From CAYHHI01 sp964356335 (lineage in GTDB: Bacteria; Arandabacterota; Arandabacteria; Arandabacterales; Arandabacteraceae): a stretch of DNA of 64,000 nucleotides. The DNA lies in contig CAYHHI010000006.1 of assembly GCA_964356335.1 (NCBI GenBank), positions 1-64,000 of the forward strand, read 5' to 3'. Shown piece by piece: positions 32,857 through 42,119 of this stretch; position 1 is the stretch's first letter, and every line of letters begins with the position of its first letter. Under the pieces are notes generated by a model, which had not been told where the DNA came from, did no database searches, and worked only from the letters and a program-made list of their open reading frames with translations. The translations under genes were made by a program, and so were the position numbers.

Positions 32857-34752
32857 TCATCCCACAAGCGTTCGCTTGTCGCCCTTCCTTCTGGTGGCTC
32901 CGATTCTATCGAGATGCTCAAGCAGAGGAACCGCATACTTCCGCGTCGTGCCCAGCACGTTCTTGAGGTCGCTCGCAGTAGCTTCGCCGTGCTCCCTGAG
33001 ATAGGTTGTTATCTTGGCCCTGGCCTCACGAACTGCAGACTTATGGACCACCAGGCCAGCCTCGAGCCTCGTGATCTCACCCTCTTCGATCAACAGGTTT
33101 GTGACCTTGCGGAAAGCTTCGCCCGGAAGCTTCGCCCGACCCTCGATCTCACGCTCAGATGGCGGCTGAAACAGGTTGCGTTTCAGGAGGTCTATTATGA
33201 GCATCCGCGCCTGCGCCTCGGCGGCACTCAACTCGACGCCGCCAGTGCCGGCTCTCACATCGCCTTTCCTGGTGGAGATCCGCCGTGCAGCTTCGAGCCG
33301 TGCGAGAACCCAGGTGAGGAAGCCCATCTCGACTGAACCAAGGCGCTCCCTCAGTTCTTCCTTGGATATACCCCAAGTCAGCCTGTTCTCAGCCTGATAG
33401 GCTTTAAGGATGCCCTCTATTCTGGCTTCAAAGTCTTGCAGGCTGTCACGGTGAATGAAAAGGCCCCCGGGCATCTCCAATACGCTGCCACCTTCGATCA
33501 AACCCTTGGTCGTCTTCTCAATCTCCTTGACCCCACAATTGATTTTTCTGCGCAGGTGATCGAATCTTGCCCCGTGGGCCGATGCCCTAACGTATTCTTC
33601 AACCACACCCGCAAGGTCTCGAGTCGCAAGAACCTCGAGCCTTTCGCCTACGCGCCTGTCACTGCGCTTGTGTCCTTGAGCCACAGGATCGAGCACCCGG
33701 CCGCCACCGACGGTCCGCATTGGCGAATACGTGCGCATCACGAATCTGTCACCGAAGCCTGCTACCAAGGGCGACTCGAGCCTCGCCTGAGCAAAACACT
33801 TCTCCCCAGGCGCCAGACTCTCTCTGCCAAGCAGAAAGATCCTTCCTATGATCTCACTCGCACCAAGATGGAATCTGATGCGTGTCCTCGTCTCCAGAGG
33901 TTTGGGCACCGAACCGAGAAGAAAAAACTCCACGTCAAGCAAGGTTGATGCTTCAAAGTCGCCTGGCGAAACGACACAGTAGCCGCGTTCGAGCGTGATC
34001 CGCTCCACACCATGGAGACCGAGGGCCGTCCGCTGGCCGGCAAATGCCCGCTCGACAGGCTCACCATGCACTTCGACGCTTCTCACTCTCACCGGGCTCG
34101 GACCGGGCTGTATCTCAAGTCTGTCCTCCTTGGATATCGCACCAGACCAGAGCGTTCCCGTCACCACCGTGCCCCTTCCCGTCATTGTGAAGATCCGGTC
34201 AATCGGCAGGCGCACTGCCTCACCGATCTCGCGCTCACTGACCTTGGCGACGATCTCCTCGAGCACCCGCCTGAGGTCATCAAGCCCCTGGCCTGTCGCC
34301 ACTGAGGTTGGAATAAGCGGGGAATCTTTGAACCTGGTGGGCCCTATGAACTCCTCGACCTCTTCCCGCACGGCTTCGATCATGTCCTGGTCGACCATGT
34401 CGGCTTTTGTCAGGGCAAAGACTGCGTGTCTCACCCCGATAAGTGAGACTATGTCGAAGTGCTCCCGTGTCTGAGGCATTATGCCTTCATCGCAAGCAAC
34501 GACAAAGAGCACAATATCGATTCCTCCGACGCCCGCGAGCATGTTCTTGATGAACCGCTCATGGCCGGGGACATCGACCACGCCAACCTTGGCCCCACCA
34601 GGCAGATCGAAGTGGGCAAATCCAAGATCGATGGATATGCCTCGGTCCTTTTCTTCCTGTAGCCGGTCGGTATCAATCCCGGTCAGGGCCTTCACGAGGG
34701 CGGTCTTGCCGTGATCAATGTGGCCGGCCGTGCCTATTATGATTCTTCGCAC
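32857..34752 (-). CDS. selB: Selenocysteine-specific elongation factor SelB
   Basis: 631 residues from the GTG at 34752 (AGGGG upstream); a TTG at 34779 is the alternative. EF-Tu-like GTPase at the N-terminus: GHIDHGKTAL (G1), DVPGHE (G3), TKAD (G4), then beta-barrel domains 2 and 3. The C-terminal ~250 residues are a chain of winged helices that in this family bind the SECIS hairpin of selenoprotein mRNAs. SelB delivers selenocysteyl-tRNA to UGA codons. selA, selC and selD are not in the window. Its presence supports reading the UGA in the glutaredoxin gene as selenocysteine. Confidence 0.96.
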   Translation of the reverse strand: MRRIIIGTAGHIDHGKTALVKALTGIDTDRLQEEKDRGISIDLGFAHFDLPGGAKVGVVDVPGHERFIKNMLAGVGGIDIVLFVVACDEGIMPQTREHFDIVSLIGVRHAVFALTKADMVDQDMIEAVREEVEEFIGPTRFKDSPLIPTSVATGQGLDDLRRVLEEIVAKVSEREIGEAVRLPIDRIFTMTGRGTVVTGTLWSGAISKEDRLEIQPGPSPVRVRSVEVHGEPVERAFAGQRTALGLHGVERITLERGYCVVSPGDFEASTLLDVEFFLLGSVPKPLETRTRIRFHLGASEIIGRIFLLGRESLAPGEKCFAQARLESPLVAGFGDRFVMRTYSPMRTVGGGRVLDPVAQGHKRSDRRVGERLEVLATRDLAGVVEEYVRASAHGARFDHLRRKINCGVKEIEKTTKGLIEGGSVLEMPGGLFIHRDSLQDFEARIEGILKAYQAENRLTWGISKEELRERLGSVEMGFLTWVLARLEAARRISTRKGDVRAGTGGVELSAAEAQARMLIIDLLKRNLFQPPSEREIEGRAKLPGEAFRKVTNLLIEEGEITRLEAGLVVHKSAVREARAKITTYLREHGEATASDLKNVLGTTRKYAVPLLEHLDRIGATRRKGDKRTLVG

Positions 34753-34800
34753 TCTGCCACCCCTGAATCTTAAGATCAAGAGATCGGCGAGCCGACGGGC

Positions 34801-36054
34801 CTACTCGGGGACTCGCTCGATCCCAGCCCCGAGACGTCCGAGCTTACTCTCGATTTCCTCGTAGCCTCTATCTATGTGGTAGACTCGCGAAATATGGGTC
34901 TCGCCATCGGCGACCAGGCCTGCCAGAACAAGCGCAGCACTTGCCCTCAGGTCCGTCGCCATTACGGGGGCACCACTGAGATTCTTTACATAGCCGACAT
35001 GGGCAGTATTGCCTTCTATCTTGATGTCGGCCCCCATGCGTCTCAATTCCGGCACATGGGTGAACCGGTCCTTGAAGACTGTCTCACTGATAACGCAGTT
35101 GCCCCTGGCCACGGTCATGAGCGCCATGTACTGGGCTTGCAAGTCAGTGGGGAAGCCTGGGTATGGAGCCGTCACCACGTCCACCGAATTGATATCGCGC
35201 CTGCCCCGGATTGAAATCCGGTCGGCCGAGTGATCGACGCCGACGCCGGCCTGACGAAGATTCAAGGTCAGGGCCTCAACATGTTCAGGTGTGCAGTCTT
35301 CTATCTCGATCTTGCCTGCAGTGATTGCGCCCGCAATCATGTAAGTGCCGGTCTCGATCCGGTCTGGAATTGTCCTGAACTCCGCCGCCGAAAGCTCCCG
35401 CACCCCTTCGATTTCAATCGTGTCGGTGCCCGCTCCCTTGATCCTTCCGCCCATCAGGTTTATGAACTCCGCCAGTGCAGCGATCTCAGGCTCCCTCGCA
35501 GCATTCTTGATCACCGTCGTGCCCTTGGCTTTGCTTGCCGCCATCATGGTGTTGGCTGTCGCTCCCACACTCGCTATCGAGAATTTTATGGGTTTCCCCA
35601 CGAGGCCCGCCGTATCGCCTATTATGTAGCCGTGTTCGATCTCAATCGCGGCTCCCAACTCCTGCATCGCCCTTATGTGAAGATCGACCGGTCTCGGCCC
35701 CCAAGCACAACCCCCTGGCAACGAGACCTTGGCTTTGCCACCTGAGGCAAGAAGCGGCCCAAGCACGTAGATGGAGGCCCGCATGGTTCGAACGAGATCG
35801 TACGGTGCTTCGAAACCTTCCATGCCGGTGGTATCGATCGTCAGAGTGTGATCATCCAATCTAGTCTTGACGCCGAGGCGCTCCAGAACCGACTTCATGG
35901 TGATCACGTCCCTGAGCCTCGGAACATTTGTTATCACTGATACCCCGCGGGTGAGGAGACACGCTGCCATTATGGGGAGAACAGCGTTCTTGGCTCCACC
36001 GATCCTGACGGTACCCTTGAGCTTTCGCCCACCTCTGACCACTATTTTGTCCAT
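34801..36054 (-). CDS. murA: UDP-N-acetylglucosamine 1-carboxyvinyltransferase
   Basis: 417 residues, normal MurA length. First committed step of peptidoglycan synthesis: transfers enolpyruvate from PEP to UDP-GlcNAc. N-terminal GGAKNAVLPIMAA with the substrate-binding Lys-Asn pair; the catalytic loop cysteine is kept (Cys116 in PGGCAWGPRPVDLH), so fosfomycin sensitivity is expected at this residue. Cytoplasmic. Separated from prmC by 86 bases in which I see only a weak ribosome site. Confidence 0.97.
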   Translation of the reverse strand: MDKIVVRGGRKLKGTVRIGGAKNAVLPIMAACLLTRGVSVITNVPRLRDVITMKSVLERLGVKTRLDDHTLTIDTTGMEGFEAPYDLVRTMRASIYVLGPLLASGGKAKVSLPGGCAWGPRPVDLHIRAMQELGAAIEIEHGYIIGDTAGLVGKPIKFSIASVGATANTMMAASKAKGTTVIKNAAREPEIAALAEFINLMGGRIKGAGTDTIEIEGVRELSAAEFRTIPDRIETGTYMIAGAITAGKIEIEDCTPEHVEALTLNLRQAGVGVDHSADRISIRGRRDINSVDVVTAPYPGFPTDLQAQYMALMTVARGNCVISETVFKDRFTHVPELRRMGADIKIEGNTAHVGYVKNLSGAPVMATDLRASAALVLAGLVADGETHISRVYHIDRGYEEIESKLGRLGAGIERVPE

Positions 36055-36140
36055 TTACCTGCTACCCGCCTCTGGCGTTACGGTTACCCGCTCCGCATCA
36101 ATTCGCCGCCTCTTGCTGCCTTTGCTTTCGGGGCACTGGT

Positions 36141-37025
36141 TTACGCCCATCGCCTTCTGGCTATTACCACGCGATCTCTTCCTGCAAGATCCTTGATAAC
36201 CTCGACATCGTCCAGGCCGGCGTCGCGGAAGAGCGCGCAAACTGCTCCTGCCTGGCACGCTCCGATTTCAAATGCTACTATACCCTCCTCCTTAAGTATA
36301 GACGGAATCTCAGGCAGCACCCCTCGAACGAATCGCAGCCCATCCTCGCCCCCATCGATCGCAAGCCTTGGCTCGAAATCGCGCACTTCCGGCTGGAGGC
36401 CGTCAATCTCACTCCTTCCCACATAGGGCGGGTTAGACGCGACCACCGAGAAGGTCCGTGTCCGGGCATCGCCTGCGGATAGAGGCCCGGTTCGCAAGAA
36501 ACCGAGGCCCGCCCCCACCACCAATGCGATGCGACCTTCGACCCCATTGAGGCTGGCGTTCTCTCCTGCAAGCCGAACTGCAACCGGCGAGACATCAGTG
36601 GCAAGCACGAACTCGGGCTCAAGACATTTGGCAAGCGATACCGCTATCGCTCCCGAGCCTGTTCCCAGATCGAGAATCCTCAAGGGCCCACCCATCCGGC
36701 GTCCACGCTCAACCAGGACCTCGACAAGAATCTCGGTCTCGGGCCGCGGGATAAAAACCTCCTGTTTCATCTTGAACGGGAGCCCCATGAACTCAATCTC
36801 ACCGACGAGATACTGAAGCGGAAATCGTCTGTGGCGTTCACTCACGATCTGGCGAATCCGCGATTCCTGCTCGGGGGTTGTGAGCCTTCCTGGGTCGAGA
36901 TAAATCTCGCTCCTCCTGAGTCCGAGGACGTGGGAGATGATTATCTCTGCCTCGACGTCGGGATGGACGACTCCTGCCGATCGGAGTGATTTTCGCGTGG
37001 AACCGAGAAGGACGGAAAGGGTCAC
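36141..37025 (-). CDS. prmC: Peptide chain release factor N5-glutamine methyltransferase
   Basis: 294 residues from a GTG at 37025, chosen because GGAAGG lies seven bases upstream and because the longer reading to 37091 overlaps prfA by 47 bases. PrmC methylates the Gln of the GGQ motif in RF1/RF2. SAM-binding ILDLGTGSGAIAVSLA and the catalytic NPPYV motif are present, with the helical N-terminal domain that recognises the factor. Lies directly after its substrate gene prfA, a common arrangement. Confidence 0.94.
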   Translation of the reverse strand: MTLSVLLGSTRKSLRSAGVVHPDVEAEIIISHVLGLRRSEIYLDPGRLTTPEQESRIRQIVSERHRRFPLQYLVGEIEFMGLPFKMKQEVFIPRPETEILVEVLVERGRRMGGPLRILDLGTGSGAIAVSLAKCLEPEFVLATDVSPVAVRLAGENASLNGVEGRIALVVGAGLGFLRTGPLSAGDARTRTFSVVASNPPYVGRSEIDGLQPEVRDFEPRLAIDGGEDGLRFVRGVLPEIPSILKEEGIVAFEIGACQAGAVCALFRDAGLDDVEVIKDLAGRDRVVIARRRWA

Positions 37026-37044
37026 CGCCTGACCTTCCAGAAGA

Positions 37045-38115
37045 CTAGATTCCTGCTGCCTTGAGCTTGGCCTCGCTATCGCTGGCGGCAAGGGCCTCTA
37101 TCAGCTCATCGATATCGCCGTCCAGGACCTGTTCGAGCTTGTGCAGGCTGAAGCCAATACGATGGTCCGTCACTCTGCTCTGCGGGAAGTTGTAAGTCCG
37201 TATCTTCTCACTCCTGTCGCCCTTGCCTACCTGCAGCCTCCGGTTCCTGGATCGCTCCTCGTCCTGATGGGCCTTGGCTTTATCAAGCAGTCTCGATCTC
37301 AAGACTTTAAGTGCCTTCGCCTTGTTCTTATGCTGGGACTTCTCATCCTGGCATGTCACGACGAGGCCGGTCGGTACGTGCGTCACTCGCACGGCAGAGT
37401 CCGTGGTGTTGACACTCTGGCCGCCCGGGCCGGATGACCTGAAGACATCGACCCGAATCTCCTCGGGCTTGATCGCCACGTCCACTTCATCAGCCTCCGG
37501 AAGAATGGCCACCGTGACCGCAGAGGTATGAATCCTACCCGAGGCTTCGGTAACTGGAATCCGCTGTACCCTGTGGACGCCGCTCTCATACTTGAACCTG
37601 CCATATGAGCTCCTGCCCTCAACCAGGAAGATGATCTCTTTATATCCGCCGACACCTGTCGGGTTGGAGGTCAGGACGTCGACCTTCCAGGAGTGTTCCT
37701 CAGCATACCTCGAATACATCCTGAAGAGGACTGCCGCAAAAAGAGCCGCCTCCTCTCCACCAGTCCCCGCTCTTATCTCAACAATGGTATTCTTAAGGTC
37801 ATCGGGATCCTTCGGGATCAAAAGCTCCTTCAGTTCAGCCTCCATCTTCTGCTTCTTCTCTGTGAGGCTTTCGATTTCCTCCTTGGCGAGCTCCAAAAGG
37901 TCCCTGTCGTCAGATGTTCCCCTTATCTCCGCTGCTTCAACCAGAGCCTTTTCTATGCTTTCGTACTCGGCCGCCTTGGCCACCAGGTCCTCAAGATCGC
38001 TACGCTCCCTCGCGTACTTGAGGAGAAGGTTCCTGTCTTTCAGGACTTTCTCATCCGCCAGGAGACCGGCGAGCTGGTCGTACCTCTCGCGAGCTTTCCT
38101 GATTGTCTCCCACAT
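37045..38115 (-). CDS. prfA: Peptide chain release factor 1
   Basis: 356 residues from the ATG at 38115, one base after the stop of the DUF1385 gene. RF1 recognises UAA and UAG: the tripeptide PVT (in RVQRIPVTEASGRIHTS) is the RF1-type PxT, and SSGPGGQSVN carries the catalytic GGQ. The DUF1385-prfA-prmC order is seen in many bacteria. RF1 does not read UGA, so it would not compete with selenocysteine insertion; RF2 would. Confidence 0.96.
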   Translation of the reverse strand: MWETIRKARERYDQLAGLLADEKVLKDRNLLLKYARERSDLEDLVAKAAEYESIEKALVEAAEIRGTSDDRDLLELAKEEIESLTEKKQKMEAELKELLIPKDPDDLKNTIVEIRAGTGGEEAALFAAVLFRMYSRYAEEHSWKVDVLTSNPTGVGGYKEIIFLVEGRSSYGRFKYESGVHRVQRIPVTEASGRIHTSAVTVAILPEADEVDVAIKPEEIRVDVFRSSGPGGQSVNTTDSAVRVTHVPTGLVVTCQDEKSQHKNKAKALKVLRSRLLDKAKAHQDEERSRNRRLQVGKGDRSEKIRTYNFPQSRVTDHRIGFSLHKLEQVLDGDIDELIEALAASDSEAKLKAAGI

Positions 38116-38116
38116 A

Positions 38117-39007
38117 CTATGCACCTGCCTCTGTGCCTACGGCATGCTTCAAAGCCTCTAGAGCAACTTCAATCTGGTCCTCACTCGGCTCTCTGGTCGT
38201 GAACCGCTGAAGAGCCAGTCCGGGAGCGGTCAAGACCTTCATGAGGAGACCTTCCCTGTATTTCCCAGCCAACCTGGTCACCTCGTAGGATAGGCCCGCG
38301 ATAAGGGGCACTGCGACCAATCTCAGCAATCTCTCACGTATGGTATCCGGCCTGCCCATGAATATGAAAACGATGATGCTCAACACCATGACGATAAGGA
38401 GAAAACTGGTGCCGCACCTCGGGTGCCTGGTGGTGTATTTCCTCACATTCTCGATGCTCAGCGTTTCCCCATGTTCGTAGGCGTGGATCGATTTGTGCTC
38501 TGCCCCGTGGTACTCGAAAACTCTCCGCATATCCTTCCACATGTTGAGGAGACCCAGATAGACGAAGAAAATCACAAGTCTCACCAGGCCGTCGATCAGA
38601 TTGAAGAGGATGCTGCTCTTGACCCCCGTGTGACTCGCAACAATCAAAGGAAGATAGAAAAAGAGGAGGAGCCCCACCGCGAGCGCCACGACCACCGTGA
38701 GAACTGCCCACAACGACGACCTCCATCCCTTATTCTCCTTTACCTCACCATCAGCCGCAGAGGCCACCTCTGCCGAGAACGTGAGAGACTTCATGCCAAG
38801 GTAGAGCTGCTCAAAGAGCATCACTGCTCCCCTCACCACGGGGATGCCGAGAATCTTCTTCCGCCTGGTGACCGAAACGTATGCCTCGACCCTGGAGACG
38901 ATCTCGCCGGTCGTCTTTCTCACACTGGTGACGACCAGGCTTGGAGACTTCATCATCACACCCTCAATCACAGCCTGCCCGCCCATGGCGAGGTCCTTAT
39001 GTTTCAA
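38117..39007 (-). CDS. DUF1385 membrane protein
   Basis: 296 residues. The family signature GGQAVIEGVMMKSP begins at residue 9 and EYHGAEHKSIHAYE lies near 164. Four to five membrane segments between about 95 and 240. DUF1385 proteins are regularly encoded next to prfA and prmC, as here (adjacent stop and start), but have no established function; some are annotated as metal-dependent enzymes on the strength of conserved His/Glu residues such as HGAEHK. Confidence 0.9.
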   Translation of the reverse strand: MKHKDLAMGGQAVIEGVMMKSPSLVVTSVRKTTGEIVSRVEAYVSVTRRKKILGIPVVRGAVMLFEQLYLGMKSLTFSAEVASAADGEVKENKGWRSSLWAVLTVVVALAVGLLLFFYLPLIVASHTGVKSSILFNLIDGLVRLVIFFVYLGLLNMWKDMRRVFEYHGAEHKSIHAYEHGETLSIENVRKYTTRHPRCGTSFLLIVMVLSIIVFIFMGRPDTIRERLLRLVAVPLIAGLSYEVTRLAGKYREGLLMKVLTAPGLALQRFTTREPSEDQIEVALEALKHAVGTEAGA

Positions 39008-39099
39008 CGAGTGTCACCTGCTTCCTTGTCGCCCCCCGGGATCCGACAGAGGGATTCCATCGACTGCCCGGTCTCAACCGGCGTGGTCGCTGTTCCCTG

Positions 39100-39312
39100 C
39101 TACTTCCCTTCTTCCCTCGTGGCGTACTTCCTGCGGAAGCGCTCCACTCGTCCTGCGGTATCCACCAGCTTCTGCTTGCCGGTGAAGTATGGATGGCAGT
39201 TCGAGCAAATTTCCACGTGAATCTCGGGAGAAGTCGATCTGGTCTCGATCACGTTGCCGCAAACACAGATTATCTTCGATCTCACATACTTGGGATGAAT
39301 TCCCTTCTTCAA
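39100..39312 (-). CDS. rpmE: 50S ribosomal protein L31
   Basis: 70 residues, zinc-binding (C+) form: CVCGN at residues 16-20 and CSNCHPYFTGKQK at 36-48 supply the four Zn ligands. Start is a TTG at 39312 behind GGAAGGAGG. Zinc-type L31 is typically replaced by a zinc-free paralogue under zinc limitation; no such paralogue is in the window. Own promoter and a leader hairpin lie upstream. Confidence 0.96.
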   Translation of the reverse strand: MKKGIHPKYVRSKIICVCGNVIETRSTSPEIHVEICSNCHPYFTGKQKLVDTAGRVERFRRKYATREEGK

Positions 39313-39345
39313 TTCACTCGCCTCCTTCCAGGCAACATAGAATTC

Positions 39346-39365
39346 GGGGCGGCAATGGCCGCCCC
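39346..39365 (-). promoter_or_regulatory. GC-rich hairpin in the rpmE leader
   Basis: Stem GGGGCGGC / GCCGCCCC with loop CATT on the minus strand, about 15 bases after the predicted rpmE transcription start. Could be an L31 leader element or a weak terminator for rho; the following bases are not T-rich. Confidence 0.5.
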
Positions 39366-39380
39366 CACAAGATACCCGAT

Positions 39381-39408
39381 ATTATACCTAAGTATTCATT
39401 GACTTCAA
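39381..39408 (-). promoter_or_regulatory. Promoter of rpmE inside the end of rho
   Basis: Perfect -10 TATAAT at 39381-39386, 16-base spacer, -35 TTGAAG at 39403-39408, within the last codons of rho. Confidence 0.6.
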
Positions 39409-40635
39409 GAACTGCTTATTGGTCTTGACCTTGGAGATCCTCTCAACAAGGAATTCCATGGCCTCGACCGGATTCTTGTCACTCAAGAACTTTCTCAGGA
39501 TCCAGACCTTGTTGAGTACTTCCGGGGCCAAAAGGAGTTCCTCTTTGCGCGTACCCGACCTGTTGAGATCGATCGCCGGGAAAATTCTCCGGTCCGCAAT
39601 CTTTCTGTCAAGCACCAGTTCCAGGTTGCCGGTGCCCTTGAACTCTTCGAAAATGACGTCGTCCATGCGGCTTCCTGTTTCAACCAGAGCGGTCGCGATG
39701 ATGGTGAGGCTGCCGCCCTCCTCGATATTTCTTGCAGCGCCAAAGAAACGCTTCGGCCACTGCAGCGCGTTGGAGTCAATTCCGCCCGAAAGAATCTTGC
39801 CGCTGTGCGGGATTACGGCGTTGTTCGCCCTCGCGAGCCTGGTGATACTGTCAAGCAGAATCACGACGTCCTTCTTGTGCTCCACCAGGCGCTTGGCCTT
39901 TTCCATCACCATGTTTGCGACCTGGATATGTCTCGACGGCGGTTCATCGAAAGTGGAGCTTATCACTTCGCCCTTGACGCTTCGCTCCATGTCGGTGACT
40001 TCCTCGGGCCTCTCATCTATCAGGAGGACTATCAGTTCAATCTCAGGATGATTTGCAGTCGTTGCGTTGGCGATGCTCTGGAGGAGCATGGTCTTACCGG
40101 CGCGCGGGGGCGAAACTATGAGCGCCCTCTGGCCTTTGCCGATAGGTGTGAAGAGGTCGACGATCCTGGTCGAAATGTCCCTGGGCTCCCATTCCGCGTT
40201 GATTCTTTCTTGAGGGTAAAGCGGGGTGAGGTTATCGAAGAAGATCCGCTCCTTTGCGACCTCGGGGTTTTCGAAATTGACGGCCTCGACCCTCAGGAGC
40301 GCGAAATAGCGCTCGTTGTCCTTGGGATGGCGGACCTGGCCTGATACCGTGTCCCCGGTCCTCAGGTCAAACTTCTTTATCTGCGAAGGCGAAACATAGA
40401 TATCATCAGGCCCCGGCAGATAACTGTAGTCCGGCGATCGCAAGAACCCGTAGCCGTCATCCAATATCTCAAGAACGCCCTGAGAGAACATGAGTCCGTT
40501 TTTCTCTGTCTGGGCTTCGAGAATCTTAAAGATCATCTCCTGCTTCTTGAGACCGCCCACGCCCTGGATGTCGAGATCCTTGGCGACCTTCAGCAGATCG
40601 GAAATAGTCTTGGTCTTCATTTCGGCCATGTCCAT
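39388..40635 (-). CDS. rho: Transcription termination factor Rho
   Basis: 415 residues from the ATG at 40635, the standard Rho length, with AAGAGG eight bases upstream. The frame stays open for another 50 codons to 40785; that part is Ser/Glu/Pro-rich and crosses a candidate promoter, so I read it as leader rather than protein. N-terminal Rho domain (DLLKVAKDLDIQGVGGLKKQE), cold-shock-like RNA-binding domain (GYGFLRSPDYSYLPGPDDIYV, in two parts GYGFLRSPDYSYL and GPDDIYVS), Walker A PPRAGKTMLLQ and Walker B VVILLDSITRLARA. Hexameric RNA helicase that ends transcription. Confidence 0.96.
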   Translation of the reverse strand: MDMAEMKTKTISDLLKVAKDLDIQGVGGLKKQEMIFKILEAQTEKNGLMFSQGVLEILDDGYGFLRSPDYSYLPGPDDIYVSPSQIKKFDLRTGDTVSGQVRHPKDNERYFALLRVEAVNFENPEVAKERIFFDNLTPLYPQERINAEWEPRDISTRIVDLFTPIGKGQRALIVSPPRAGKTMLLQSIANATTANHPEIELIVLLIDERPEEVTDMERSVKGEVISSTFDEPPSRHIQVANMVMEKAKRLVEHKKDVVILLDSITRLARANNAVIPHSGKILSGGIDSNALQWPKRFFGAARNIEEGGSLTIIATALVETGSRMDDVIFEEFKGTGNLELVLDRKIADRRIFPAIDLNRSGTRKEELLLAPEVLNKVWILRKFLSDKNPVEAMEFLVERISKVKTNKQFLKSMNT

Positions 40636-40756
40636 CCTATGCACCTCTTGAGATGTGAGGGGAGCAATGTCCCTCGGACTGCTACTGCTTTCACTGGCCT
40701 CTGGTGGATTTTCGGGTGAGTCTTTCATTTGTTGAATTGAGTTCTTCTGATCCCGG

Positions 40757-40785
40757 TATACAACCTGTCCTGTCAATACCGTCAA
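40757..40785 (-). promoter_or_regulatory. Second candidate rho promoter
   Basis: TTGACG at 40780-40785, 17-base spacer, TGTATA at 40757-40762. -35 is good, -10 weak. Confidence 0.35.
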
Positions 40786-40866
40786 GCCAGATTGAGGCTC
40801 TTAGCTAGGGTCGGATTTCATTCTACGGAACACCACAACAGGAATGTCTTGTCCAACTGCCAACTT

Positions 40867-40895
40867 ATGCTAAGTAACAGCACCTATATTGTCAA
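40867..40895 (-). promoter_or_regulatory. Candidate rho promoter
   Basis: TTGACA at 40890-40895, 17-base spacer, TAGCAT at 40867-40872. Would give a leader of about 225 bases before the rho ATG, long enough for feedback control of rho as known in other bacteria. Confidence 0.55.
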
Positions 40896-40908
40896 GTGGA
40901 TAAAAGAT

Positions 40909-41961
40909 CTACTTGCCAGAAATCTCTTTTGCTTTCTCGAATTCTGCCATCGCCCTGTCCTTCATCCCCTTCTTGCTGTATGCGGCACCCAGCATCTCGT
41001 GGATCTCGGCTGTCTCCCGGGTCACCAGCAAGGTCTCGAAGGTTGTGATGGCCGCATCGAAGTCCTGCACCTTCACGTAGCAGACTCCAAGGTTAAACAT
41101 GGCATCGTAATAAAGACTGGCATCCTTATCCCTGGTAAGTGCAGCAGATTTCTGGAACGCCAATCCAGCCTCCCGGTACTTCTCTATGCGGAAGTAAACC
41201 GCGCCCATCTGGTACTGAAGCGCAGGGTCATCCCCCTTCTTTTCGGCAGCCTTGGTGTATTTCTCAAGCGCTTTTTGATACTCTTTCTTGTCGAAGTAAA
41301 TGTCTCCGAGTGTGAACAAGGCATCCGCATCATCGGGCTGAAGCCTGAGGACATGCTCCAAGGCGTCGGCAGCAAGATCGAAGTCCTTCTTCTGCTGGTA
41401 ACTTATGCCGAGGTTGCGCCAGCCCTCCACAGAATTCGAGTCGGCCTTCACGGCACTCCTGAGAGCATCCAAAGCCTTCTCGGGCTCACCAATCATGGAA
41501 TACGCATATGCCAGGTTGACGTACCCCTTGGCGTCGTCAGGATCAACCGCAATCGCCTTCTCGAACTCCGCGACCGCGTCCTTGTAGTTCATGACCGAAT
41601 TGGCGCTTACGCCCGCGTTGTAGTAGTCAACGAAATAGTGGCGCTGATTGTCGCGCACCATTGGCTTCTTGTCAGGCGGTGCAATCTCTGCGGCCGCCTT
41701 GAAGGAGCGCCCGGCGTCGGCAAGTTTGCCCTGCTCCGCCTGCGCCATTGCGAGCCAGAAGTGCGCTTCCCAGTTCGGACCGCACTGCTCAAGCGCCTTT
41801 CTAAACCATTCCTCGGCCTTAACATAGTCCTTGTTCTTCTGGAAATAGACCTTGCCGCTTCTCATGCTCACCGAGCATGGTCCTCCACCCCCGCAGCCGA
41901 TCAGCATGAAGCAAATGACCATCACGAAACTGGCAACAGCAATGATCTTCAGAGTCCTCAT
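40909..41961 (-). CDS. TPR-repeat lipoprotein
   Basis: 350 residues. Lipobox LIGC at about 20-23 after a hydrophobic signal, so the mature protein should be lipid-anchored. From about residue 35 to the end it is tandem TPR units (AEEWFRKALEQCGPN, AVAEFEKAIAVDPDD, ALDALRSAVKADSN, AADALEHVLRLQPDD, ALEKYTKAAEKKGDD, AITTFETLLVTRE). It is likely a scaffold at the cell envelope; partner unknown. AGGAGGACAGG precedes the ATG, and it has its own promoter. Confidence 0.9.
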   Translation of the reverse strand: MRTLKIIAVASFVMVICFMLIGCGGGGPCSVSMRSGKVYFQKNKDYVKAEEWFRKALEQCGPNWEAHFWLAMAQAEQGKLADAGRSFKAAAEIAPPDKKPMVRDNQRHYFVDYYNAGVSANSVMNYKDAVAEFEKAIAVDPDDAKGYVNLAYAYSMIGEPEKALDALRSAVKADSNSVEGWRNLGISYQQKKDFDLAADALEHVLRLQPDDADALFTLGDIYFDKKEYQKALEKYTKAAEKKGDDPALQYQMGAVYFRIEKYREAGLAFQKSAALTRDKDASLYYDAMFNLGVCYVKVQDFDAAITTFETLLVTRETAEIHEMLGAAYSKKGMKDRAMAEFEKAKEISGK

Positions 41962-42026
41962 CCTGTCCTCCTGGTCGTCAGATCTAACTCAAAGGGCCTG
42001 TCGAGAATCAACGGCCCCGTCAAGAT

Positions 42027-42056
42027 AACATACCTGTTTTCTCTCGGCAATGCCAA
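42027..42056 (-). promoter_or_regulatory. Promoter of the TPR lipoprotein gene
   Basis: TTGGCA at 42051-42056, 18-base spacer, TATGTT at 42027-42032. Confidence 0.5.
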
Positions 42057-42119
42057 AATCGATAGACCGTCGTCCCGAACATCCTCGCGAGACTTTACCA
42101 AACCCCCAGCGATTTGCCA

